Assembly: GCF_000247605.1 (NCBI RefSeq)
Contig: NC_016894.1
Coordinates: 3,895,732-3,959,731, forward strand
Origin: Acetobacterium woodii DSM 1030
Lineage (GTDB): Bacteria > Bacillota > Clostridia > Eubacteriales > Eubacteriaceae
DNA length: 64,000 nt
Direction of reading: 5' to 3'
Shown: in pieces, positions 9,690 to 18,404 of the stretch
Numbering within the stretch: position 1 is the stretch's first letter
Layout of the letters: each line of letters begins with the position of its first letter
The notes under the pieces: model-generated
Database searches by the model: none
Seen by the model: the letters and a program-made list of their open reading frames with translations, nothing else
What the model was told of the DNA's origin: nothing
Program-made: the position numbers and the translations under genes

Positions 9690-9938
9690 CTACCGCAGCG
9701 CAAATAAAATGTTATCCACGGTCATCCGCAGCGGCATCACTTCCGGCTTTCCATCCGGCGCATCCCAGCAAACCGCTTTGTCCTCAAATTTGACATCTTT
9801 AAATACTTCCAGATCCCTTAGCCGTAAAAAAGGGATGGTTTCGACCATTCGCTGCATATTAAAGCGGACCTGATTGCCTTCTTCAAAGTCGATCAAAAGC
9901 TTATAATCATCTGTCGCATAGACGTTCGTTATTTTCAT
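9690..9938 (-). CDS. DUF2442 family protein
   Basis: 82 residues matching the DUF2442 pattern: MKITNVYATDDYKLLIDFEEG, then RFNMQRMVETIPFLRLRD and VCWDAPDGKPEVMPL. DUF2442 proteins are small, cytoplasmic and often sit beside a DUF4160 partner in toxin-antitoxin-like pairs, but no DUF4160 gene is seen here. The gene lies 42 bp upstream of the surface protein gene on the same strand and may be cotranscribed with it. Function unknown. Confidence 0.85.
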   Translation of the reverse strand: MKITNVYATDDYKLLIDFEEGNQVRFNMQRMVETIPFLRLRDLEVFKDVKFEDKAVCWDAPDGKPEVMPLRMTVDNILFALR

Positions 9939-10216
9939 TTTTCATCTGCCTTTCTTTTTATTTGCAGGCTTTAGCTAAACATCATAAAAACGGTGTTATA
10001 TTATATTTTAAAGTTGATTTCAGAATAAAAACATCTCCCAAAAGGGGTATTTTTTCCAGCAAGGTGTGTGATTTTTTAAAAAGGGGTCTGAACCTCTGTC
10101 AGCTCAATCCCTTTGCCAGGACATACCCACAACATAGCTTCCCGGCTAAAAGGATGATTTATAAAACTAATTCTGGCATATTTAATATCACATATTTCTA
10201 CTCGGAACTGGATTTT
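9939..10216. other. Intergenic region with a possible structured leader
   Basis: No supported gene. On the minus strand, 5' to the DUF2442 and surface protein genes, a hairpin at 10115-10146 (arms GCCGGGA and TCCTGGC) is followed by a second weak hairpin (AGAGGT / ACCCCT) with a T-run near 10075-10095. This could be a structured 5' leader or attenuator. It fits no riboswitch class I recognise. Confidence 0.3.
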
Positions 10217-10239
10217 TAACACATCGTATGTGTTATAAT
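10217..10239 (+). promoter_or_regulatory. Operator-like palindrome overlapping a -10 box
   Basis: TAACACAT (10217-10224) and ATGTGTTA (10228-10235) form a perfect 8-bp inverted repeat with a 3-bp spacer. It overlaps a TATAAT hexamer (10234-10239) about 80 bp upstream of the LuxR-type regulator. It could be the regulator's own site or a site controlling the divergent genes. Confidence 0.5.
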
Positions 10240-10320
10240 ATGACAATATTTGAAAGAATATAAAAACAGTTGAGGAACTTCAAATCTAAGACAAAATAAT
10301 TTGGCAATGGAGATAAGCAA

Positions 10321-12807
10321 TTGAAAAATAAGAAGATTTTAAACAGAGATCGGATTAACACGATGCTGTCCGCTGTTTATGACTATCCGCTCACTATTCT
10401 GGAAGCTCCCATGGGATACGGAAAGACAACCGCGGTAAAAAGATTTATTGAGCAGAAAAACCTTCACACCTGCTGGTTTACCTTTTCTGATTTTAAGAAT
10501 TCGGAGACCGCCTTTTGGGATAGCTTTGCCAACGCTATCATAACAATTGACACACAAGCGGGAACCATCCTTAAATCACTGGGGCTCCCCACGGACGCCC
10601 CGCAGATGGGTAAGGTCTTGCAGACACTTGATTCATTGGACTTCGATGGAACCTTTTTAATAGTTCTGGATGATTACCATCTGGCCGGAGATATGCGGCT
10701 GAACAGACTGTTTTTACGGCTTGCCCAAGAAGAGCTGGAGGGATTTTCGATCTTGTTGATCACCAGAGATACTACCGGTCTCGACTTCATCGAACTTCTT
10801 TCAAAGGGGCAGTGCTGCCTGCTACCAAAACAACTGCTGCAATTTACCCAAGGCGAGCTTCAGGACTATTGCCGGATGATGTTAACTGACATCACGGATA
10901 CGGATCAACAAATGATCTGGCAGTACACTGACGGATGGATTTCCTTTGCCTATATCATCCTTTTAGGGCTTGAAAGCGGTATCCCCATTGGCATGAGCAC
11001 CAACCTGGAGAACATGATCGAGCGAACGCTGTTTGCCCCCTATGACGAAAAGACCCAAGGTTTTCTGCTGCTACTTTCGGTCATGGAAGACTTCACTGCG
11101 GAGCAAGCTGCATTTGTGACGCAACAAGAAGACGCCCCGCAGCTCTTAAAGCGACTGGACATGGAGAACGCCTTTATCTATTATGAAGAAAAGACGGGCA
11201 TCTATAAAATACATGCAGTGCTGCAAAACTTCTTGCGGATAAAGCGGCATCTCTCTACGGATGATTTACAAAATTTGTATGGGCGACTAGGCGACTGGAT
11301 GATGAGCCAGCAGAACCTTCTTGCCGCCTACAGTTATCTGAATCGGGCCGGACGATCAGAGGATATCCTTGCCCATTTGAACAATCCTAAAAATATCCGC
11401 AACGAATGGCTTGATTTTGAAGGTGCCGATGAACTATTTAACCGTTTGCCACGTGAATTGTTGTTCCAATATCCTTTCGCCTACCTGTTGCATATGTTCT
11501 ATTCGATCCTGTTGGGAAAGGAAAATGAAATCCTCGGGTGGAACGAAAGACTTGATGAGCTACAGCAATATTACAAAAACATGGCGGGCCTGGAGGAAAC
11601 CTATCGGAACCGGATTCTTGGCGAAATCTTAATCGTGCGTAAATTTACACGATTTAATGATGTCGCTGCGATGTGCGCTTCCGATGCGGAAATTATCAGG
11701 CTGCTAAATGGCCAGAATTCCTACATTACCTTACCAGAAAATGAATTTACTTTTGCCTCTCCCCACTATCTGTATCTTTATTACCGGGACAAGGGCAGCT
11801 TTTGTAAATTGGCAAATCTGCTTTCAGAGGATGTGGGCTACGCCAAATTTTCCGGTGGCTGCGGAACGGGAAGCGACGCCCTTACTTTAGCGGAATACGC
11901 ACTTGAGACCGGGGATTTAAATAATGTTGCCTCACACTGCCGCAAAGCAATTGCCAAAGCCGAAATAATGTCACAAACCGGCATTGTTATTTGTGCTAAA
12001 TTTTCTTTGATTCGTCTGCGTCTGATAGAAGGTAACGTTTCCCAGGCACTTCATCTCCTGACCGAGTTGGAGCGTCATGTGGAAAAGATGAACAACTCCG
12101 TCTACAACACGACCATTGATCTGTGCAAAGGATATGTATTTGCCTGCCTCGGTCGGCCGGAACAGATTCCCACATGGCTGCAGATTGGAGAAATTAAGGC
12201 GGCCGACTTCTACGATCAGGGCATCGCTTTTAATTATATCGTGTATGGGAAAACCCTCCTTGCTCTGGAAAAATACGATGAGCTTGAGTCCCGTATCGAA
12301 CAGTTTGAGGCGTATTTCTCGGTATTTTGCAACCGTTTGGGACTGATCCACAACCAGATCTTTGAAGCGGTGGCTCGCTGCCGCTTGTACGGATTGGAAG
12401 AAGGCGCATCCGTTCTTTTGGTTGCGCTCGACGAAGCACAAGCTGACAATCTGGTGCTACCCTTTGCGGAAAACGCACTCCACATTATGGGGATGCTTAA
12501 AATAATTATTCAGGGAAATCCCGGCAATACGTTTTTTAATCATATTCTGATGCTTTGCTGCAGATATGAAAGCGCAATAATGGGTCTTCCCCATCCGGTG
12601 GCGACGCTCTCCCGACGCGAAATCAATATTCTATCCCTCGCAGCCGAAGGTTTGAGTAGAAAAGAAATAGCCGCTCGCTTGTATATTGCCGAGGGCACGG
12701 TAAAAACGCATTTTAAAAATATTTACCAGAAGCTTGGTGTTAACAGCAAGATGGCGGCCGTAAAGATAGCACAAAACCGAGGTTATCTGAGCATGACTGA
12801 ATGGTAA
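10321..12807 (+). CDS. MalT/LuxR-type ATP-dependent transcriptional regulator
   Basis: 828 residues from a TTG start, with GGAG eight bases upstream. The N-terminal STAND-type NTPase has a Walker A motif EAPMGYGKTT (residues 28-37) and a Walker B-like motif FLIVLDDYH. A long helical TPR-like sensor region follows. The C-terminus is a LuxR HTH (about 760-825; LSRREINILSLAAEGLSRKE and GTVKTHFKNIYQKLGV). This matches the MalT-like LAL regulators, which bind a small inducer and ATP, oligomerise and activate transcription. It is divergent from DUF2442 and the surface protein gene, so it may control them; the inducer is unknown. Confidence 0.93.
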   Translation: MKNKKILNRDRINTMLSAVYDYPLTILEAPMGYGKTTAVKRFIEQKNLHTCWFTFSDFKNSETAFWDSFANAIITIDTQAGTILKSLGLPTDAPQMGKVLQTLDSLDFDGTFLIVLDDYHLAGDMRLNRLFLRLAQEELEGFSILLITRDTTGLDFIELLSKGQCCLLPKQLLQFTQGELQDYCRMMLTDITDTDQQMIWQYTDGWISFAYIILLGLESGIPIGMSTNLENMIERTLFAPYDEKTQGFLLLLSVMEDFTAEQAAFVTQQEDAPQLLKRLDMENAFIYYEEKTGIYKIHAVLQNFLRIKRHLSTDDLQNLYGRLGDWMMSQQNLLAAYSYLNRAGRSEDILAHLNNPKNIRNEWLDFEGADELFNRLPRELLFQYPFAYLLHMFYSILLGKENEILGWNERLDELQQYYKNMAGLEETYRNRILGEILIVRKFTRFNDVAAMCASDAEIIRLLNGQNSYITLPENEFTFASPHYLYLYYRDKGSFCKLANLLSEDVGYAKFSGGCGTGSDALTLAEYALETGDLNNVASHCRKAIAKAEIMSQTGIVICAKFSLIRLRLIEGNVSQALHLLTELERHVEKMNNSVYNTTIDLCKGYVFACLGRPEQIPTWLQIGEIKAADFYDQGIAFNYIVYGKTLLALEKYDELESRIEQFEAYFSVFCNRLGLIHNQIFEAVARCRLYGLEEGASVLLVALDEAQADNLVLPFAENALHIMGMLKIIIQGNPGNTFFNHILMLCCRYESAIMGLPHPVATLSRREINILSLAAEGLSRKEIAARLYIAEGTVKTHFKNIYQKLGVNSKMAAVKIAQNRGYLSMTEW

Positions 12808-12852
12808 GCGATTATTCTATGAATTATTTAGGAGAGATAGTAACTGGAGATT

Positions 12853-13288
12853 TTGAAAATTAATGATAGCGATAGAACTGACTATATGGAACTACTACTA
12901 ATTGCCGATGAGCAGGTCAGTATGATCGAAACATATTTGTACCGTGACGATATGTTTACCTTACGTGATGATGATATTAGGGCAATTTGCGTTATTACAC
13001 AAGAGCAACCTGGCCTTTTGAACTTAAGAATATTGTTACGTGCCTAAATATCAACGCAAAGGATATGGACAAAATCTGATTGCATTTATTGTTGATTACT
13101 ATCAGCAGTTTGGTAGTGAGTTATCGGTTGGAACGGGCGATAGCCCGACGATCCTTCGCTTCTACGAAAAGTGTGGATTTGTAAAATCACACGTTGTTAA
13201 AAACTTTTTTATCGATAACAACGACCGTCCTATGTATGAAGATGGTCAACAATTAGTTGCTATGATTTATTTAAAAAGAAACCTATAA
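12853..13288 (+). pseudogene. GNAT acetyltransferase broken by two frameshifts
   Basis: The first frame (from TTG 12853) encodes an N-terminus containing MELLLIADEQVSMIETYLYR and DDIRAICVITQEQPGL. Homology then moves to a second frame around 13020-13039 (ELKNIVT) and to a third from 13040 (PKYQRKGYGQNLIAFIVDYY ... GTGDSPTILRFYEKCGFVKS). Two separate frame changes over about 20 bp are needed to rejoin the GNAT fold, whose acetyl-CoA loop is QRKGYG. Not expected to be functional unless the sequence has errors. Confidence 0.85.
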
Positions 13289-13321
13289 AATAAAGGTTGC
13301 GTCGCCCGTGTCATGCAAGCC

Positions 13322-13349
13322 ATCAAAAACTCTCTGTTTAGTTTTTGAT
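13322..13349. terminator. Hairpin after the broken acetyltransferase
   Basis: ATCAAAAACT (13322-13331) pairs perfectly with AGTTTTTGAT (13340-13349) around an 8-base loop. No strong T-run follows on the plus strand, so termination is possible but not certain. Confidence 0.4.
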
Positions 13350-13528
13350 CCCCTTACCTGCATTTTTAACTAATTGTAACATCTTAAATATGACAGCATA
13401 ACGTTATATTATAAATAATATTTCTTAAAGAGCTTAAAAGGTTTCTCATTTTCGGCATGCTTAATAATGGTCCGGATTTGAACAGTGATTGGGATGTATT
13501 AAGCCGCTGAAAAATACAGCCGCACCAT

Positions 13529-14100
13529 TTACACATAGCCTTTTTCAATAGCCATGATGTTGTCATAGAGCATGGCATTTACCGGGGTTTTAATCCTATG
13601 CTTTTGCCTAAGTGCCACCACCGTTCCGGAGAAAAGTGCCACCTCGCTGGGGCGTTTGGCTTCGACATCTTGCCTCATGGAAGGCTTTCCAGCATCACTT
13701 AGGGCATCCACCACGCCCAGCCAGTAGGCGATATCCGCCTCATCCAGCACCACCCCTTCCTGCTTCGCCACCGGAATGACCTCGGCCATGGCGGCAATCA
13801 TCATGTCCCTAGCTCTACCAGGTTTTTTGACACTGCCAAAGTTCTGGCCATAAACTGAAACCACCTGATTAACCCCGATGTTTAGCATAAACTTGGACCA
13901 GATTTTGCGGTCCATCCAGTTATCAATCTGATAGGCGATGCCCACCCGATTAAAAAAAACGTTTAACCCGCATTACTTTCTCATTGGACTGATCATCCGC
14001 CCGATTGCCAAAACAGATCATCCCCGATTTGTTGGACAATCTGGGCTCCGAAAAGAATAACCAGGGCATCCAAGCCAATGATTGCTGCTTTTTTATTTCC
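13529..14100 (-). pseudogene. Ketopantoate reductase-like (PanE/ApbA) remnant
   Basis: The intact-looking 3' part (13529-13945) encodes a PanE C-terminal domain (MDRKIWSKFMLNIGVNQVVS ... HRIKTPVNAMLYDNIMAIEK). Upstream on the same strand, near 14085-14000, a separate frame reads AAIIGLDALVILFGAQIVQQ, a Rossmann start in which the usual GxGxxG is damaged, and it stops at a TGA. The middle of the gene is missing. The full enzyme would reduce 2-dehydropantoate with NADPH, or a related 2-oxo acid. It is clearly decayed. Confidence 0.85.
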
Positions 14101-14190
14101 ACACTTACCTCATTTTTCAACCGGATCGGCCCATGTCGCTTTAACCTGATCTGTACTTAAATTTCAAGAAATAACTGGTTTACCAACATT

Positions 14191-15342
14191 TTAAAAGCTG
14201 CTGCCCGGTTGTTTCAAAAATTCTATTTCAGCCGGAGTGGATTCTCGCTTCAGTATCTCATTACGATGCGGAAAATGGCCAAACTGATCAATGATCTGCT
14301 GGTGCTTTATTTCATATTCCAGGGTTGCCGGATCGCCCAGCGCTTCAAAAAGCGGCAGCGCGACCTGATGGATGTCCGCCGCTTCTGAATGCATAAACGG
14401 CATTAACATAAACCGTTGCCAAGCCTGAGGCAATCGGTTAAAATCAGGATGATGAATGGCTTCCTGAGATAGCACCAGGGCCATTCCATCCTGAGCAAAA
14501 GCCTTGGGGTTATCGCGGTTTAAATTTCTGGAAAACTGATCCAGCAGAATAATCTCGGCCAGCCGTCCTTCAATGGTATCCCGCCAGTCTGATAAAAGGC
14601 CGTTGCAACCCGCAACCCAGTGATCATAAAAATTTGTTTTAATTGCCAAGTCGAAGGCTTGATTCTTCTGAAACCAGAAGGGCTGGTTTTGGGGCTCGAA
14701 CCAAAAATCCAGCACTGCTTTCGCATCGGAATGGATGCCCCGCGACGATGAAAAGACCTGGTTGAGAATTTCGGCTTTCAGACTGGCACAGGCCCGATAA
14801 AGGGCGTTCGCTTCAGCCTGATATCGGTTTTGAAACGCTTCATCATGAATCAGCCTCAGATTGACATCAATGCCCGATTTTGATGCTGCCGCAGCCGCCT
14901 CAGCCAGATAGGCCCCACCAACCAGATCCCCCAATACTCTTGAAAAACTGCCTTTGATCACTTTTTCGATCTGATCAAGCAGGCGGTGACAATGCCTGAG
15001 AATCTGAATAAACGGTTCAGTGGCTCCTTTCATCGCGGTTTCATAAGCTTCCCGGTCACCCGCCTTATTCTTTGCAGCTGCAATAACTTGTCCATAGGCC
15101 ATCATGTCCACATCAGCCAGCATCAGACAGGCCTGGCGAAGCTCGGCACCGATCGCAATGGATTCCACCAGTAAGAGGTTATCCCCACTTTTTCTGAGAC
15201 TGCCATCACAGGACATTTCCAGCAGCGCTGCTGCCATCGCCGCTGCTGTTGCTGCCGCACTGCCCGCTGCCGGTCCCGGAAAATCACAAACTGACATTTT
15301 TACTAAATAATCCGCTACCGTTAATTCACTAATTTTATACAT
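14191..15342 (-). CDS. Cyclodeaminase/FchA-like domain fused to a DUF924 domain
   Basis: The chosen ATG (15342) sits five bases after GGAGG; a TTG four codons upstream overlaps that site and is rejected. Residues about 1-200 match the FTCD_C/FchA fold: MYKISELTVADYLVKMSV, then FPGPAAGSAAATAAAMAAAL and DMMAYGQVIAAAKN. In acetogens such proteins are methenyl-THF cyclohydrolases or formimino-THF cyclodeaminases. Residues about 205-380 match DUF924: AVLDFWFEPQNQPFWF, then EIILLDQFSRNLNRD and LMPFMHSEAADIHQ. DUF924 is normally a stand-alone helical protein of unknown function. The single uninterrupted frame across both parts points to a real fusion. A degraded copy of its 3' end lies at 21440-21492. 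Confidence 0.85.
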   Translation of the reverse strand: MYKISELTVADYLVKMSVCDFPGPAAGSAAATAAAMAAALLEMSCDGSLRKSGDNLLLVESIAIGAELRQACLMLADVDMMAYGQVIAAAKNKAGDREAYETAMKGATEPFIQILRHCHRLLDQIEKVIKGSFSRVLGDLVGGAYLAEAAAAASKSGIDVNLRLIHDEAFQNRYQAEANALYRACASLKAEILNQVFSSSRGIHSDAKAVLDFWFEPQNQPFWFQKNQAFDLAIKTNFYDHWVAGCNGLLSDWRDTIEGRLAEIILLDQFSRNLNRDNPKAFAQDGMALVLSQEAIHHPDFNRLPQAWQRFMLMPFMHSEAADIHQVALPLFEALGDPATLEYEIKHQQIIDQFGHFPHRNEILKRESTPAEIEFLKQPGSSF

Positions 15343-15374
15343 TTTAACCTCCAATCGATTATCTTTACATAGTC

Positions 15375-15587
15375 TTAGTAGATGGACCAGTTTAGTTCAT
15401 CCTCATGAGCGTAAAAATCCAAAAACTCCTTATGACCACAGTGAATGTGAGTTGCCACAGCGGCAATCGGACTGTTGGTCAACTTTATCACTTCGTCGTA
15501 AATATTGCAAATACCGAGGCCGGTATCAATATGTAAATACACAATCGCAATTTTCAAACCTTTATCTTTTAATGACTTCGTACTCAA
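15375..15587 (-). pseudogene. MBL-fold metallohydrolase remnant
   Basis: 70 codons resembling the metal-binding region of a metallo-beta-lactamase-fold hydrolase (IDTGLGICNIYDEVIKL ... IAAVATHIHCGHKEFLDFYAHEDELNW). The expected HxHxDH motif is broken: THIH is followed directly by CGHKEF, so about five residues including the Asp-His are missing. There is no proper start or C-terminal half. Non-functional. Confidence 0.75.
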
Positions 15588-15770
15588 AGAAAATTAGGAC
15601 ATATCCAAATATCCCTGATAGATGTTGCTGACATCGTAATGGGGGTATTTTTTGATAAAATCTGCTCTTTATTTACCCATAAACTCCAATATCCCTTTGT
15701 ATGCAATTTGGATTTCATCCCGCCGCAACTGGCGAATATACGCGGCTACTCGTTTATTAATCGTTTTCAT
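15588..15770 (-). pseudogene. DUF7000-like protein remnant
   Basis: Reading from ATG 15770, VAAYIRQLRRDEIQIAYKGI ends at an in-frame stop and then continues ADFIKKYPHYDVSNIYQGYL DMS before a further stop. Both halves together resemble the short DUF7000 family (a helical pair followed by KYPxYxVSxxYQGYMDMT). Assigned from memory of the pattern, so the family name is tentative; the decay is clear. Confidence 0.55.
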
Positions 15771-15889
15771 AATTTTGCCTTCAACAAATTTGATTTATTT
15801 GTTTCGAATGTATAACAAGAGAAGCCCCCTGCAGAAGTGGCGGTTTGTAAAGAATAAGTACACCTTACGCCTTCTCTTGCAGATATTTT

Positions 15890-16026
15890 TCGATTTCCAA
15901 AAATTCAAGTACATATTCCATACTCTACACGTTCATATTCATCTTGTGTTTCATATGTCTGTTTACCAATATTCCAATAAGTTACTACCATTACAATATC
16001 AACAGTAGCATACACTTTCTGTTGTT
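15890..16026 (-). pseudogene. DUF1016-like (PDDEXK nuclease) N-terminal remnant
   Basis: A minus-strand frame reads QQKVYATVDIVMVVTYWNIG KQTYETQDEYERVEYG, the characteristic N-terminus of DUF1016/YhcG-type PDDEXK nuclease-domain proteins (VVAYWNIGKxIxExQ). It stops soon after at a TGA, and the rest of the gene is absent. A fragment of a defence- or transposon-associated gene family. Confidence 0.6.
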
Positions 16027-16152
16027 TATTGTAAAATAAAAATGTAGAATTTTCAAATTAATAATATTTTAGCACAAAGTTACATCGTTTTCGAAAGTAT
16101 TATCCGTCGCATGAAAAAAATATTTTACTGATAATCATCCGTCCCGGCAGGT

Positions 16153-16390
16153 TTAAAACGTGTCACTATGTTGTTGCGCCTTTTTGGGGAACAAGAAAAC
16201 AAGTGGTATCGTTAAAATCAAAATACCGACAGCAGACAAAATTGCATATCTAATGCCCATAACAAATCCGGTAATTCCCGATAAATTTCCAACAGTGCCG
16301 AAAAAAATTGTACCGAGAATAGCAATACCGATACTGCTGCCAACTTGCCGCACCATGCTCAAAATACCGGAAGCCGACCCTGCATACTAC
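16153..16390 (-). pseudogene. C-terminal remnant of an MFS (DHA2/EmrB-like) transporter
   Basis: Only the last transmembrane segments remain: YAGSASGILSMVRQVGSSIG IAILGTIFF, then a second hydrophobic segment and a basic tail. SMVRQVGSSIGIA is typical of TM11-12 of 14-TM drug:proton antiporters. An in-frame TAG lies just upstream (near 16391). No promoter or N-terminus remains. Confidence 0.75.
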
Positions 16391-16673
16391 TCAGAAACTT
16401 GTGAAAGACTAAAATTAATGATGCTATTTATACTGTTTTGGCAGTTAAAACCGAGAAGCAAATGATATAAAAGGTATTAGTTAAGGATATTATGTCAAGA
16501 ATGAACCATTGGATTGGCAGTACGACTGCTCATTTTTTATCACAATTCCCGACAAAGGCATAACAGGGGGACGTTTCGGGATCTGTGAAAAACACCTGTT
16601 TTTTTGCTAAGTTCGCAAAATTTGAATGAATGATTTTTAAAATGCGAAATTAATTCTGAAACTGACGAATATT

Positions 16674-17050
16674 TCAAAAAAAAGAAGCTTTAGCGGTCAT
16701 GATAGCAGCTAACTTTGCCTGTTTGGGCATCGAAACCAGACCGTATCTTTTTGCCCGGCCAAGACCATGGAATCTTTTGAGCTCCGCATTTTTCCCTTCA
16801 ATGCTGGCTCTTCTTTTGTATGTCTCTTTGAATTCGTCGGTTTTCTGACTAAGGTCTGTCAAGAGTTTTGTATTTTTACCATCCGTGCTGACCAATTAGC
16901 GTAAGTGAGATTTGACCTTGTCTGGGGAATAGATCGACAATTATAGCAGACTTTATTTTCACCGAGCGTTGCCGCATAGACCAGATTTTTCCAAAAACAA
17001 TCACCCTGCATGACCTTCATCATTAGAACGGAATTTTTTAACAATTCCAT
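16674..17050 (-). pseudogene. Transposase remnant, IS1182-like
   Basis: The frame at 16674-16895 contains TDEFKETYKRRASIEGKNAE LKRFHGLGRAKRYGL, which matches the C-terminal DDE_Tnp_1_6 region of IS1182-type transposases (the E in RASIEGKNAE). An upstream frame (16859-17050) overlaps it with a shift and includes a Cys-pair stretch, VCYNCR. Both ends of the element are missing. A degraded insertion sequence. Confidence 0.7.
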
Positions 17051-17170
17051 TTCGTTTTCAACCTTTTATCATGATTTGTTTTCGGAAAAAGAAAAAATGG
17101 ATGGGAAATTGAAATCCCATCCACAAACTTTGTCTACAGTCTGATGGCGACAAAATTTTCATGAATTTAA

Positions 17171-18403
17171 TTACTGCATAGACGCTTCTCCGCCAACTTG
17201 TAGCGGAATTCCAAGTTCTTTTGTAATGAACTGTGCAACATTTACCCCAAAATCATTATTAGGATATCCCGGCTGTTCTTTCGCCCATTTCAGGAATGCA
17301 TCCAACCGATCCTTATGATCCAGTAGCTCAGTTCTAAAGATTGCATTAAATCCCAGCGTAGGATTGAGCTGAGCCTCGGCACGTCTCCGATATTCTGCCA
17401 GTGTTTCCTCATCAAAGGTTCCGTTCGCTGCAAATATTTCTGCACCCACTTCTGCTGCAATTTTACCACCGAACATTGCTTCAGGTATGCCGTATTCAAA
17501 TGCGCATTCTGCCGCACTGATCGCATCTCCGATGATGATTGCACCCGGATAATAACTCTTATGGAGTTTTGTACATCCTGGCAGACGCCAACCCCGGTAA
17601 CCGTAATCATCTAACACCTTGGCATTTTGCATTCTCTTTTTACCAAACTCTGTTGTGGTCACCCAAACTTCAACCAATTCTTCAATAGAAAATTTTGTCT
17701 CTCTGAGCGCTTTTTCTGTAATAGTCACTCCGAAAAGCGTTACCCCGCTCTTTTGTGGGCACAACCAGAAAACACAAATCGGACTATGTGCTTCATTTGG
17801 TAACGTATCAGGAAGGTAATACTGCTCGATTATATCATCTTCCAGACCTTCAACTCCAGTCATCATGGAACGGAAAGTGTACATAACTCTCTCAGGGTCA
17901 TTCTCAAACGCTCCAAGCTGATTTGCCAGTACGGAATGAGCACCATCCGCAACGATTACCAGATCTGACTCAATTGTCATTTCTTGATTATGATAATATC
18001 CTTTAACGCCCTTAACCACACCTTTTCGCATGATCAATTCTGTGACATCAAAATTCTCCATATAGTCTGCGCCGGCACGCAGAGCACTTCTGCGAATACA
18101 GTCATCACCATATCGACGAGGCATATTCAGCTTAGGCTTTGTCGTGAATTCACCATTCGCTTCATCATGAAGAATCAGTCTTACTTTCGTAGCAGACATT
18201 TCTGCAACAGACTGCATTTCTTCTAACACTCCCATTTCCTCAAACATCGGATAGCATACAGGAAGATATGTTCCACCACAGGGTTTCTCCCTTGGCCAGG
18301 TTTCACGATCAAGTAAAAGAACATCCATTCCTTTCTTGGCAAAATAGAATGCCGCTGTACTTCCGCCTGGGCCAGCTCCAACAACGATTATCTGTCGTTT
18401 CAT
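17171..18403 (-). CDS. FAD-dependent oxidoreductase, geranylgeranyl-reductase/FixC-like
   Basis: The start MKRQ at 18403 is chosen because AAAGGAG precedes it and it lies one base after the stop of the upstream gene. A Rossmann FAD-binding site lies at the N-terminus (IIVVGAGPGGSTAAFYFAKK), followed by LLLDRETWPREKPCGG as in the geranylgeranyl reductase/FixC family, then a second FAD motif (GAIIIGDAISAAECAFEYGI). About 410 residues, usual for the family. Such flavoproteins reduce C=C bonds or pass electrons to quinone, often supplied by a ferredoxin-like partner. The coupled GltD-like Fe-S protein upstream is the likely electron source. The substrate is not evident. Confidence 0.85.
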   Translation of the reverse strand: MKRQIIVVGAGPGGSTAAFYFAKKGMDVLLLDRETWPREKPCGGTYLPVCYPMFEEMGVLEEMQSVAEMSATKVRLILHDEANGEFTTKPKLNMPRRYGDDCIRRSALRAGADYMENFDVTELIMRKGVVKGVKGYYHNQEMTIESDLVIVADGAHSVLANQLGAFENDPERVMYTFRSMMTGVEGLEDDIIEQYYLPDTLPNEAHSPICVFWLCPQKSGVTLFGVTITEKALRETKFSIEELVEVWVTTTEFGKKRMQNAKVLDDYGYRGWRLPGCTKLHKSYYPGAIIIGDAISAAECAFEYGIPEAMFGGKIAAEVGAEIFAANGTFDEETLAEYRRRAEAQLNPTLGFNAIFRTELLDHKDRLDAFLKWAKEQPGYPNNDFGVNVAQFITKELGIPLQVGGEASMQ

Positions 18404-18404
18404 A

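Noticed and set aside
10060-10150. A known riboswitch class (c-di-GMP, TPP or cobalamin) upstream of the surface protein operon
   Set aside because: The conserved core sequences of these classes are not present; only unspecific hairpins remain.
9962-10219. An 85-codon plus-strand frame upstream of the LuxR-type gene
   Set aside because: No ribosome binding site, non-coding-like composition, and it overlaps regulatory DNA.
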